Below, in pieces: positions 43,490 to 54,099 of a stretch of DNA of 64,000 bases. Where the stretch lies: assembly GCA_023376005.1 (NCBI GenBank), contig CM042151.1:77605510-77669509 (forward strand). Reading direction: 5' to 3'. The translations under genes and the position numbers were made by a program. Within the stretch, counting starts at the first letter, position 1. Each line of letters begins with the position of its first letter. This DNA comes from Doryteuthis pealeii (Eukaryota; Mollusca; Cephalopoda; Myopsida; Loliginidae). Below the pieces are notes generated by a model that ran no database searches, had not been told where the DNA came from, and saw only the letters and a list, made by a program, of their open reading frames with translations.

Positions 43490-43600
43490 TCCCTGTGACT
43501 TTTTCACACAAGCAGATGGTTTTTCACTGGTGTATGAGTGACAGCAAATTTCCTCAGGTTTCCAGGAATCTTCTGAGTATTTAAACCAATCCTAACAATA
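43490..43600 (-). mobile_element. LINE 3' tip, copy 6
   Basis: Reverse complement of the family end: GATGGTTTTTCACTGGTGTA, GTGACAGCAAATTTCCTCAG, CAGGAATCTTCTGAGTATTT. Confidence 0.7.
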
Positions 43601-44099
43601 CTGTTGTGTGAATAGTATCAGTTCCAAAGGGATATTTTAAATGCAATTTTTAAAAAATGCTGTGGTCCCAATGGTATCAGTATTATTATTACTAGTACTA
43701 CTACTACTATACTACTACTAGCAAGAATATGCACCCTCCGGGCGTAAGTATTTAAATTTTAATGTAGTAAAATATATTAAATTAAAAAGACTAAGGAATT
43801 AAATAAGAACACATATGAAAACATTACACTTATTTTAATTATATTTTAATTGGTTTCTATATAAAATCATTCATAGGATTGACTTTAATACATTCGAGAA
43901 TAAAACAATAATATTAGAGATCAATAACACCAAGTAAATATTTATCAATCCCGTTTTTTTTTAAAACAGGTTTTCAAATTAACCACACCATATATTATGT
44001 AAACCTTTATTTCTTAGTGATATATAAGACACATTGCAGGATTTTAAACACAGAAATAATATGGGCTGTTTGGAGGCAAATCTAACTCAAATTTTCATC

Positions 44100-44425
44100 C
44101 ACTTTGGCCCTATCTTGGGCTAGAAGGGCAGTCAGAGAGGCCCCCTACGATCAATAGTTGGTCACGTCAAGCCCTAGCACCTATATGATTTTTCCAACCT
44201 TATTACCCTTATGGCAAGCCCCAACCCCTTTTTATCATATGGGTGCTAGAAGGTGGTGACTGAGGGTCTACATGTCCTGGGAATGACGTAAACTCTATCT
44301 GATGGTGAGGTTCCAGTTCTGGAGGTTTGGGGAATGTGGAGCATCCCTTCATCACCATTGCTCCCTGGTCCACTCTGACCCTGAGTAGTAGTACCTGTTA
44401 GGGTCCCATCTATGGGTTAAATAGA
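44100..44425 (+). repeat. Repeat family C, middle to 3' portion
   Basis: TCTTGGGCTAGAAGGGCAGT, CACGTCAAGCCCTAGCACC, GTGCTAGAAGGTGGTGACTG, GAGGTTCCAGTTCTGGAGG, TGTTAGGGTCCCATCTATGG. Confidence 0.8.
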
Positions 44426-44494
44426 AAAACATGAGTTTAGAAACAAAATTGTATTATGCATTAAGAATGGATTTATTTCACAACTTTGTCGGCA

Positions 44495-44555
44495 TTAAAT
44501 GACCCACCAAGGTTTATATGCTGTAAAACAAAACAAACCAAACCAAACCAATCAG
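44495..44555 (+). repeat. GGTTTATATGC / (ACCAA)n repeat end
   Basis: CATTAAATGACCCACCAAGG then TTTATATGCTGTAAAAC and repeats AAACCAAACCAAACCAA. Confidence 0.55.
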
Positions 44556-44773
44556 ATTTTCATTATGACATCATTAATATATAAAATGTATTCTATCCTA
44601 TATATATATATATATATATATCTTATTATAATGGAGATTGTGGGTTTGTCTGTCTGTAACCGAAACTATATTACTATACAAGTTACAATTCCTTTAGTTA
44701 TTTACATCATATTCTCCATGATTTTATTTTTATTTAAACCTCAATTATTGATAAAATTGTTTTACATTACTTA

Positions 44774-45082
44774 CACTGTTGACCATATCTACATACTATA
44801 TTTACCGCGTACCCCACTTGTACGGGTCAGGCACAAAGTCCCTATTAACGTGGGACCACCCACAAGCTGAAGCTCATGGAGTGGCAGGTGAAAAATTGCG
44901 TCGATCCCGTCGGCATTCCCCCTCAAGGGGGGCGCCTAAGGTACTGGGCAATAAACCCAGCCCTGCCCCTTTAAATCAAGGGGGCAGGTGTTGCCTGGGG
45001 GGATAGCCCCCTGGGATCGACGCCGTTAATTATATCAATGGTCCAGAGGCCGAAGCCACTGTTGACCATATCAACATACTAT
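44774..45082. repeat. GC-rich hairpin-rich insertion between 26-bp direct repeats
   Basis: CACTGTTGACCATATC plus 10 more bases occurs at 44774-44799 and 45057-45082 with one mismatch. Between them lies a GC-rich block with nested inverted repeats: GCGTCGATCCC / GGGATCGACGC (44897 and 45012), CCTGCCCC / GGGGGCAGG, CCCCTC / GGGG. Protein frames through it are not conserved-looking. Origin unknown. Confidence 0.7.
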
Positions 45083-45129
45083 TAACTTTATTGTATTTAT
45101 ATATACAACAAAATAAAGGTTTACAGTAT

Positions 45130-45480
45130 GAATGGGAAGGCTAATTTGCATATTGATCTTAAAAAATTGATTTTAATAAATATATGCTTAGTATTATTAA
45201 TTTCTAATTGTTTGGTTTTATCTTATTGAATATGAGCAAAAATCTCTTCAATAAATCTTAAAAGAAATCCCTTAACAAAAAGAAATAACTGTAATATTAT
45301 TATTTACTTCCTATTTTAACTAAACAGTTTAATTAGGAACATTTACCAATGAAAGACGGGAATAACGGAAAATGATGGAAGAGTTAGTTTCAAAGTTGTT
45401 CTATTTTTCAATCATACCCCCTCTGTTCAAAATCTTTTTATCTACATTCTCATTCAGTTTCTAATTTGATATCATATTTT
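45130..45480. other. AT-rich non-coding stretch inside the TIR element
   Basis: No recognised feature. Confidence 0.4.
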
Positions 45481-45694
45481 ATTATAAAATTTAACTAAAA
45501 TACTTGCACCCGGAGGGTGCATATATTTGCTAGTATATATTAATGATTTTGACTATAAATCAAATACTCATTAAGAAACTTACACAATTTATGAGGGTAT
45601 TGTGATGTAATGATGATTCTATAAGATTATAATTATAATTAGATAGTTTCCCAAGGGATATTGTAAATGTAATTTTTTAACAATGCTCTGGTCT

Positions 45695-46140
45695 GGATGG
45701 CATCAGTTTTTATTATTATTATTATTATAATTGTTGTTCACTTCTTTTGCGTTAGCTGATGGTTTTTCACTGGAGTCTGAGTGACAGCAAGTCTCCTCAG
45801 GTCTCCAGGACTCTTCTGAGTATTCTGGCAGATTGCAACAGTGAAGTATTCTGGATGGTCTCAATCTTTCCTCTGATTCCCAGATTTTCCAATCCTTTTG
45901 GGACCATTCCAAGTGTACCAACTACAATTGGTATCCCTTTGACTTTCATATTCCATAACTTTTTCAGTTCTCTGGCAAGGTCCAGGTATTTGTCCATTTT
46001 TTCATTTTCCTTCAGCTTCACCCTGTGATCTGCTGGAACTGTAAAATCCACCAGTTGACAAGTTCTTTCTTTTTTGTTAATCAAAAAGATTGTCTGGTCT
46101 TCTTGCTGGGATAAGGTGATCCGTTTTTATCTCAAAGTCC
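45695..46140 (-). mobile_element. LINE 3' end, copy 7
   Basis: Minus frame gives INKKERTCQLVDFTVPADHR, KMDKYLDLARELKKLWN, VVGTLGMVPKGLENL, IRGKIETIQNTSLLQS, ARILRRVLET and stop, then the untranslated end and an (AAT)n tail at 45705-45728. This is the least damaged C-terminal block in the window, but 5'-truncated. Confidence 0.85.
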
Positions 46141-46479
46141 CAGTATTTTCATTATCAATATTAGAGGTTCCCAAGAGATATCATAAATGCAATTTTTGCT
46201 ATTGTTTTGTTCTATTGCTTATTATGTTTTAGTAAGGTAGCTGTATAACATGATTCCACTTTTGAACTGCTCTGATATTTGTAATATACTGGGGGTTTGA
46301 AGAAGGTAGAATGGTAGAAAGTTTCAAGAAGAAAGATTCTCACTTGATTCTTTTAACAGTAAAGGAAAAAATAAATGAATAACTGTAGGAATAAGAAAAG
46401 GAATATGATTGAGTAAGTTATTAAACAAATGAAGAAATAAAGAAGAAATCAAACAAAGAGAAGATTCAGGGACAATAGA

Positions 46480-46597
46480 AATCAAAGACAGAAAGAAAGA
46501 ATGAAAGAAAGAATGAATGAATGAATGGATGAATAAAAAGAAAGTAAAAGAAAAAATAACGAATCACTGGACTCCAGGAATTCAGAATAAATACATA

Positions 46598-46629
<32 letters not shown>

Positions 46630-46998
46630 AAAGGAATAAAGAAAATAAAGAAAAAAGAACAAATAAAAAAGGAGCACTGGACTCCAGGAACTAAGAAAAA
46701 AAGAAGAAAAAAAGAAAGAAGGAAAGAAAGAAAAGGAAAGACAGAAAGAAGGAGAGAAAGGAAAAGAGAAAGAACAAAAGAAAGAAAAAGAAAGAAAGAA
46801 AGAGAGAAAGAAAAAAGAAAGAATGAAAGAGAGAAAAAAAAGAAAGAAAGAAAGAAAGAAAAAAAAAGAATGAAAGAGAGAAAAAAAAAGAAACAAAGAA
46901 AGAGAGAAAGGAAAAAGAAAAGAATGAAAGAGAGAAAAAGAAAGAAAGAGCGGAAGAAAGAAAAGAAAAAAAGAAAGAAAAAGAAAGAAAGAAAGCAC
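46480..46998. repeat. 0.5-kb polypurine tract, (GAAA)n-rich
   Basis: Almost only A and G on the plus strand. It is punctuated by two copies of CACTGGACTCCAGGAA (46565 and 46676). The long minus-strand Phe/Ser/Leu frames are its translation. Confidence 0.95.
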
Positions 46999-47072
46999 AC
47001 ATTTTATTTCAGATGTTATATTGCTTTTTGGATTGAAAAGAATAATTAGTAATTGTTTGATTTATTTATTCA

Positions 47073-47320
47073 ACAACTCACTCAGTAGAGCATCCACTTT
47101 AGAACCACAAAGTTCTGGGTTCAAAACTGGCAATTACCAACTCAGTGAATGAGTAGTGTAGCTTGGATCTGTGCGGTAAAGTGAGAAACTTATGGTATTT
47201 GTAGTGCTCCATCTAAGATGCAAAAATAATCTTCCTGGTTTAGTGCTAGTGGACAGGGGATAGACTCCTTCACTCTCTGGCTAATACCAACAATTGGCCA
47301 CTCTGCCAAATTCTCTTACT
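47073..47320 (+). repeat. SINE family A, diverged copy
   Basis: CAACTCACTCAGTAGAGCAT, AAAGTTCTGGGTTCAAAACTGG, GTGCGGTAAAGTGAGAAAC, CAGGGGATAGACTCC. Confidence 0.8.
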
Positions 47321-47411
47321 GCTATGGGTTATATAATGCTAAAATTTTATTAATTTATAAATGTTTGATTACAATCATAAATATTTATTATTTCTCTGAA
47401 TATTTTGATAT

Positions 47412-47716
47412 GATTAGTATTATCTGCGTTATTCAGACTATTTTGGCTGATATGCCCTCTGGACTTCTTCAGGTATTTCTTGTCAGACTTGGGAACCTTC
47501 TCGGACTCTGTTCAAAGTTCAAAGTTCCATGATGGCCCCCGATTATGACAAGAAGGTTCCTGACTATGACAAGAAAATTCCTGAGTCCGAAAAGAAGGTT
47601 CCCGAATCCGAGAAGGTTCCTGAGTCCGACCAGAAATACCTGAAGAAGGCCAAAACGTAGTACAGATAACAATAAAGATGAGGACAATAGTCTGAATAAC
47701 GCAGATAATACTAATG
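47412..47716. repeat. Head-to-head inverted duplication around a small repeat ORF
   Basis: Left arm 47412-47513 is inverted relative to about 47605-47716. Both contain CCGAGAAGGTTCC, CAGAAATACCTGAAGAAG (or its ACAAGAAATACC version) and AATAGTCTGAATAACGCAGA, TAATACTAAT. The right side adds two more repeat units at its start. Confidence 0.85.
47529..47660 (+). CDS. Small PEVK-like repeat ORF, 43 codons (hypothetical)
   Basis: Starts ATGATGGCCCCC. It consists of five units of about 7 codons: DYDKKVP, DYDKKIP, ESEKKVP, ESEKVP, ESDQKYLKK, ending KAKT and stop. Codons are richer in G and C than the surroundings. Composition (P, E, K, V) resembles disordered PEVK-like segments, but 43 codons is too little to assign a family. 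The inverted arm encodes TESEKVPKSDKKYLKKS on the minus strand and stays open to a stop at about 47357. It may be a fragment of a longer gene, a young duplicated exon or chance; no promoter was recognised. Confidence 0.3.
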   Translation: MMAPDYDKKVPDYDKKIPESEKKVPESEKVPESDQKYLKKAKT

Positions 47717-47814
47717 AATATTTATATTTTAAACGTCCAATTGCAATCATTTTTTAAGCCATACTTTTTTATTTGACTATAATAATTATGATTTATTTAC
47801 ACAGTGAAATATAT

Positions 47815-48035
47815 TTACCAGCCACATGAGCAGGATTTGACACATGGTCAATTTCTTAAGTCAAATTTAACAGGTTTGAATTCAGAGCCTTCCTTCTCCT
47901 AGACTTTTAAAGGTTAAAGAGCCCAGTCTGTCCTACTATTTATCCATAGCTGGAAGAAGAATAGCTAAAAGCTTACCTTTCCCAGGGATATTACACTATG
48001 TGAAATGCAAACAGCCTCGTCCAGGATTTGAAATC
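47815..48035 (-). repeat. SINE family B copy
   Basis: GAGCAGGATTTGACACATGG, GGTTTGAATTCAGAGCCTTC, TTACCTTTCCCAGGGATATT, GTGAAATGCAAACAGCC. Confidence 0.75.
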
Positions 48036-48069
48036 ATCTCATCATGCCCATTTGATACAACGGAAACCA

Positions 48070-48330
48070 TTACATGATGCACCACCATATATGGTATATG
48101 GTATCATGTATTCCCATCTAATACTAATAATTCATATGGTTATACGTTTCTATGGTTTAAATAACTATTCCTATTTAAAAATAATTATTTGTTTGCAAAC
48201 AGTTATATGGTTCTAAGTAACTAATATTAATAATAATAAGTAAACAATTATAGCTTCAAGTAACAATTCTTAATATAATGTGTACAGTTGTATAGTTTCA
48301 AGTATGCCCATCTACTAATCTAGGTGGGAC
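48070..48330 (+). repeat. Dispersed repeat also at 7435-7650
   Basis: GGTATCATGTATTCCCATCT, AAACAGTTATATGGTT; it runs into sequence like an inverted family C end (GTGGGACCCTAATTCGTACT, CACTCTGGGTCAGAGTGGG). Confidence 0.55.
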
Positions 48331-48479
48331 CCTAATTCGTACTACCACTCTGGGTCAGAGTGGGACTGGGAGTTAAATGGTAATGGTGTGATACTCCCTC
48401 TCACCAGATTTCTAGAACTGGAGCTTAACCAGCAGGTTAGTGTCATAGCCAGGGCACTTCTTTTGGAGGCGGGATCTTA

Positions 48480-48925
48480 CCCATCAGCAGAGGATGCTTT
48501 TGGTGTATTCTAAGCCTTACCAACTAACGGCACCTCTGTAAAGGGGTAAGAATGTTGGCCAAGGATAGTGACCCGTGATGCTTAAGTACAAAATCCTGGT
48601 GGCTGAGCAAACCATGACGTGCAACACTCAACTTTGACACTTATTTGGGATAAGCGGGCAGTTGGAACAGGGCCCCTCCAATTAATCAGCTGGTCACATC
48701 AAGCTCTAGCACATATATATTACCTAACCATATTGCTCTAATGGCAAACACCCAACCCTTTTATCATATATGTGCTAGAAGGTGGTGGCTGAGGGTCTTA
48801 GTGTTGTGGGTATTATGTTAAACTGTATCTAGTGGTGAGGTTCCAGTTCTGGAGCTCTGGGGAGTGTGGTGTACTCATTCATTGCTATTACTACCAGGTC
48901 CACTCTCACCATGTTAGGATCCCAT
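48480..48925 (+). repeat. Repeat family C, middle to 3' portion
   Basis: GGTGGCTGAGCAAACCATGA, TCAGCTGGTCACATCAAGC, GTGCTAGAAGGTGGTGGCTG, GTTCCAGTTCTGGAGCTCTG. Confidence 0.8.
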
Positions 48926-49009
48926 TTAAGGATTAAATAAATAAAAAAATGAGTTTCAAAAATGTGTTTAAAAAAATTGAATACCCAACAAGAATGAATA
49001 AAAAAAACG

Positions 49010-49052
49010 TCTTCTGCATAAAATAACCCAATAAGGGTTGACATGCCATAAA
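49010..49052 (+). repeat. GGTTGACATGCCAT repeat end
   Basis: GCATAAAATAACCCAATAAG then GGTTGACATGCCATAAAA. Confidence 0.5.
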
Positions 49053-49059
49053 ATCCCAT

Positions 49060-50330
49060 CAACTAGTCAACTACTCAACAGTGCAGATAGTATTGGTTGC
49101 ATTGTAGCAATAACTCTTACAGCAACTGACATATCAAACAACAAAATATGTAATAAATGAATGAACTTTATTTAAATTTTCATATGGAGAATTTTAGAAG
49201 TATAAAAAATACAAAATTGCACAATAGTTTTGTGATGACCATGTCTGTAAAAGTTACAACAGATTTTGATATATAAAAAAATAGCTTTGGTTATAACTGA
49301 AAGATTTTTTCATGAATTAGAAAAGACTGGTTTTAAAAAAATTATCATTATTGTTTTTACACAGGTAGTGTTTGCAGAAATGCAAATAAGAAAAAACAAA
49401 AAACAAAGTATTCCAAAGAATGTATTTATGTGTATATGGAAAAGTTAGTCAACATTAAAAACTCAGGTTAGAATCATCCAACTCATCCATTTGTCCTGAT
49501 GAAGTTTTTATGAAAAAAAAAAAAATGAAACGTTTTTAATAACGTTTTAATAAATACATCCTTTGCAGTGCTTTGTTTTTTTCTCAGTTACATTTCCACA
49601 TACTGTCAGATTTATTTCCATATTTTTCGACCTATAGGCTGTGTGTATAAACCCAGAACTTAGTATCTAGAAAATGAATGTATGTAAGGAACAGATTTTG
49701 TACAATAATTTGTCAGCTTCATATCTGTAAAAGTTTATCTAATTCAGTTGTATACTGGAACATAGGATATTCGGACCATATTACCATAAGGCACCCCTTT
49801 TGATTTCATTTCATTAGGTAATTTTTTTCATTTACACCGTCAATATCCGGTTGTTTGTTAGGGGTTAGTTTTAAAATAATAAAAAAATCTAAAAATCTCT
49901 ATTAAAACAACTGATTTTGACGCTGTAAATGAAAAACATGTCCTTTCTTAATCGAGATCAAAAAGGGGTACCTTAGATCATATGGTCTGAATATTCGGTA
50001 TATTAGTACATCCAAATAAGGGTTCGTGCTAACAATATAGTACTTTGCAACAGAGAGCTAAGAATTGAGGTCCTAAGTAGATGGTTCTTATAATGATCTG
50101 CTGACTGTTCTAAATAGCAGTACACAAGTAGCCTTGGTTCATTTACTCTCTATGAAAAGGTAAGATAGGCTAGTCTGCAACAAATTCATATCTAAAAATA
50201 AATATTCTAGTTATGTTTATTAGTGAATTGCATAAAAATTGCTTTTTTCTAAATTATTGAAATGAGGAATTATTATTATACATTGAGGTACTCAGAAAGT
50301 GTAAGCAAAAAATAGAATCACTAAGCCAAA
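49060..50330. other. AT-rich non-coding stretch
   Basis: An imperfect inverted pair lies at about 49780-50000: TTGATTTCATTTCATTAGG... with CATTTACACCGTCAA, and GACGCTGTAAATGAAAAACA, with GTACCTTAGATCATATGGTC facing GGACCATATTACCATAAGG. It is probably a small foldback element. No gene recognised. Confidence 0.4.
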
Positions 50331-50332
50331 AT

Positions 50333-50335
<3 letters not shown>

Positions 50336-50382
<47 letters not shown>
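50336..50382. repeat. (AT)n microsatellite
   Basis: About 22 uninterrupted AT dinucleotides. Confidence 0.95.
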
Positions 50383-50386
<4 letters not shown>

Positions 50387-50689
50387 CCCTGTTCATGACC
50401 AGACTTAATTTTTTTATAAGAACACCAGGGAGTTAGTGGGTAAGAGAGAGAATGAGAGGAAAATAATTTATAGAATTAAAAAAAAATGTAATCCTTTACT
50501 ATTGAGTGTTTTGAAACATAATTCTGTTTTTCTAAAAATCTGTTTTGTACGTATGACTTAAATTCAGTTCTTAATTGGTTGTTGCATTAAAGTAATAAAA
50601 AATGTTAATTTATTTTCCTTTTTGCCCCTAAAAAGTAGCAATTAAAAAGAGCTAAGTATTAAACATGTGTCCTTATTTATTTTGCTCTA

Positions 50690-51020
50690 ACAGCTGAGGC
50701 TGTAGAATATGCCAACAGCACCTCTGTTGAGTAAAACCTCCTTCCAATTGGTCCACCTTTTTGTTTGTAGGTGTCGACCCGTGATGTTTTTGGACGGAAT
50801 CCTAGTGGCGGAGCAGTCCATGGCATGCAACACTCCACTTTGACCGTTACTTGGACTAGACAGGTAGCCAGATAGGTCCCTCCAGTAAATCAGCTGGTCA
50901 TGTCAAGCCCTAGCACTTTTATGATTGTCCCTACAGTATTGCTCTTAAGGTAAAATCACCATCCCCTTTTTATCATATATGTACTAAAAGGCGGTGGTTG
51001 AAGGTCTTGTGTCATGGCTA
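50690..51020 (+). repeat. Repeat family C, middle portion
   Basis: AGGCTGTAGAATATGCCAAC, GGAGCAGTCCATGGCATGCA, CTTGGACTAGACAGGTAGCC, TCATGTCAAGCCCTAGCAC. Confidence 0.8.
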
Positions 51021-51059
51021 CATATTCATATTTTTGGTTAGTTTCAATGCTGTAGAGTT

Positions 51060-53420
51060 TAGTAATAGATAATGCCTAATAATATGCATTTTCGTTTCCC
51101 ACTAGAAATAATAAAACCCTGGTCTCCTTTATTTCAAAGATAATTAACTTCTAAAAAAAAATTAAGGGATTATTTATGTATGGGCAGGCAATACTATAAT
51201 ACTTAATAATATTCATTTTAATTGTATAATGTTTCATCAGAAATAATAAAATCCTGGTCTTCTTGATTTAAAAGAAAATTAACTTCTATGAAAAAATTAT
51301 TAGAGACATAATTATTTATTGGTATTGAGCACTGGGGATGTGTGGAGTTACCCCTTCATTTTCATTGCTCCCAAGTCACTATGACCCAGAGTAATAATAC
51401 CTGTTAGGGTCCCAACTATGAGTCAAATAGATCTGTTTGCTAGTAAATGTGAATTATTTCTACCAGTTTATTGATATATATGAAGTAAGAAATTCTTAAG
51501 GGATTACTTCTGTATTGGCAATACTGTATTACTTAATAAAATTCATTTTCATTGTATAATTTTCCACTAGAAATAATAAAATCCTGGTCTCCTTGATTTA
51601 AAAGAAAACTAACTTCTAATGAAAAGATTCTTAAGGATGTACTTATTCATTGGCAATACTGTTGATGATTGTAGCAGTTGCCTTTAACAACAAATCTACT
51701 GTCTTGCTTGTCTTGCTTCAAAATTCGTAATATCTTCCATTCATGTGGCTTGCTTTTAATTCAGCTACTTTTTCACTCTTGCAAATCACTGATGGTCTTA
51801 AAAGAGCTTGTTCCACCCATGTGCAGTGAGGGAATGACAGAACAATCAAACATGAAGGATGTTTAATATTGGGTAAGTTGGACCCCTTAGTCATACTTCA
51901 CTATAACTGTAATACTTTATAATATCTATTTCAATTGTATAATGTTTCACTTGAAATAATATTAAGAATTCTGGGGTATGGGGGTTATCGTCCTTTGTCT
52001 GCGAGCCTCTGTTTCAAACCAACCAATCAGGAACCAGCATACTTTGGCGGCAAAGCCGAATAAGCAAACTCATGCTCTCTCTTCTGATTCAACCCTCACC
52101 GGAGACAGACCTAAAAAAGGGCCGCTCCTATTCTTCAACAGACAACCAGAATTGGAGTCAGACGCAAGCAGAGTCCATCATATCTGAACTTATCAGAAGG
52201 CCATAGCAAAGGGCTCCGTTAATACCCTATATCTCAGGATACACCAGTTAAGTGACAAATATTATTATTTGCGCAAACGAAACTAAAGTTTGCAATTCTT
52301 TATATGTAATACAGTCTTTTATTCATAATTCTAGTTGTTCGTTTATTTCTTTGACTCTTAACCTGTCGGCCACACTTGTGGTTAACTCCATTACAAACCT
52401 CGGAGTACTGCCGCTAGTGTCCTTTTCTTTATAATAATAAAAATTGCTTCATTTCAAAGATAATTAACATTTTTTAAAAGATTTTTAGGGGTTTACTTCT
52501 GTATGTGCAATACTGTGATACTCAATAATATCCAATTTGATTGTATAATGTTCCATTAGAAATAATAAGATCCTGGTTGCTTGATGAGAAAGAAAATTCA
52601 CTTGAATAAATTGTTGAGCATGTATTTATTTATGGACAATACTGTAAATATTGTAGAATATCTATTTTGACTGTATAATGTTCCACAAGAAATAATAAAA
52701 TCCTGGTCTCCTGATTTCAAAGAAAATTAAATTCTTATGAAAAAATTGTTAGGCATCTACTTATTTATAGCCAATACTGTAATACCTAATATCCATTTTG
52801 ATTACATAATTTTTCACTAGAAATAATAAAATCTTTTTTTTTTAAATTGTTAAGGATTTATTTCTGTATGGGTGATACTGTAATACTTAACAATATCCAT
52901 TTTGATTGTATAATGTTTGGTGAGAAATAATAAAATCCTAGTTTCTTTGGTTTAGAATAAAATTACCTCTTTTTTAAGAAGTTGTTAGGAGTATACTTAT
53001 TTATGGGTGATACTGTAATATTCAATGATATCCATTTTGATTGTATAATGGTCCACTAGAAATAATATAATCCTGGTCTCTTTGATTTAAAAGAAAACTA
53101 ACTTTTTATTAAAAAATTGTTATTTTTGAGTAGAACTGTAATATTTAATAATATCCATTTTAATTGTACAATGTCCATTTAAATATAATAAAATCCTGGT
53201 CTCCCTGATTTCAAAGAGAATTAACATTTTTTTTTAATTCTTAGGAGTGTACTTCTGTAATACTGTGATATGTAATACTCAATAATATCAATTTTGATTG
53301 TATAACATTCTACTTGAAATAATAAACTCCTAGTATCTTTTGTTTAGAAAAAAAATTTACTTTTTATTAAAGATTATTAGGAGGCATATTTATTCATGAG
53401 CAATACTGTAATTTTCATAT
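51060..53420. repeat. Tandem satellite, unit about 130 bp, at least 11 units, interrupted
   Basis: Each unit contains ATCCATTTTGATTGTATAAT, an AGAAATAATAAAATCCTGGT phrase, TTTGATTTAAAAGAAAATTAA-like sequence and a TACTTATTTATGGGCAATAC phrase. The GATTGTATAATG landmark recurs at about 51221, 51551, 51933, 52540, 52671, 52800, 52904, 53039, 53162 and 53297. Insertions at about 51320-51450, 51655-51880 and 51975-52435 break the register. Confidence 0.85.
51975..52435 (+). mobile_element. LTR-like or other insertion within the satellite
   Basis: A GC-richer block with CCTCACCGGAGACAGACC and CACTTGTGGTTAACTCC, bounded on both sides by satellite sequence. No terminal repeats or genes recognised; the two frames of 60-70 codons (51978, 52252) are unconvincing. 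Confidence 0.4.
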
Positions 53421-53606
53421 TAAAGTATAAGCACATTCATTTTTTTTATATGAAAACCATTTACCAAGACACCCATAGCAAATTCATGTTACAAAATTTT
53501 CTAAAATTGAAGACAAAAATCACAATTTTTCAGAATTTGCAAATACCAATAACCCATGAGGAAAGCTATGAAAGTAATGACACCTATTTATTTCCATAGA
53601 AACTAC

Positions 53607-54089
53607 GGCTGACTTCTGATTTAGGTCGGAAAATTAAAACGGAATGTTTTTTGGTGATACCCATGACAGTTTAACTACAGTCTATGAATTAACATTTTGC
53701 AAATTGGGTTATGGTTTTAGGGGATTAAGGTTGTTTTTAATTACTTTTTGCTTAAAAGAGTAAACAAAAAACCCAAATTACTATACATTTAATTAACCAT
53801 TGAAATTAATTATTGAATCTATTATTGAGACAGTTGTTTGTGTTAGTATTACAATGTATAATTTCAATTAAACTTAGTTTAAAAAATATATTTTTCAACA
53901 TTAAATGTATAGTATTTTTTTTTTGTTGTTTATTTTTTTTTAAGCAATACGTAATTAAAAACAACCTTAATCCCCTAAAACCGTAACCCAATTCACAAAA
54001 TGTTAATTCATAGACTGTAGTTAAACTGTCATTGGGTATCACCAAAAACTTTCCGTTCTTAATTTTCCAACCTAAATCAGAAGTTAACC
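53607..54089. mobile_element. Non-autonomous hAT-type foldback element, copy 2
   Basis: 483 bp with terminal inverted repeats of about 140 bp (left starts GGCTGACTTCTGATTTAGG; right is complementary to GGTTAACTTCTGATTTAGG). Both arms include CAGTTTAACTACAGTCTATG and TTAGGGGATTAAGGTTG. Flanks GAAACTAC (53599-53606) and AAAACTAC (54090-54097) are an 8-bp duplication with one change. The core is nearly the same as in 16171-16544. Confidence 0.85.
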
Positions 54090-54099
54090 AAAACTACAA

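Larger units (their letters stand above)
43716..45535. mobile_element. TIR-bounded element of about 1.8 kb with nested insertions
   Basis: Left end TACTAGCAAGAATATGCACC...CTCCGGGCG and right end complementary to TACTAGCAAATATATGCACC...CTCCGGGTG, inverted over about 35 nt. Inside are a family C repeat (44100-44425), a GGTTGATATGC-type end (44495-44555), an (AT)n run and the GC-rich insertion at 44.8-45.1 kb. No transposase was recognised, so the superfamily is undetermined; the ends could also derive from two separate copies. Confidence 0.55.

Noticed and set aside
46482..47002. Minus-strand frames of 100-172 codons rich in F, S and L
   Set aside because: Direct translation of the polypurine tract; low complexity.
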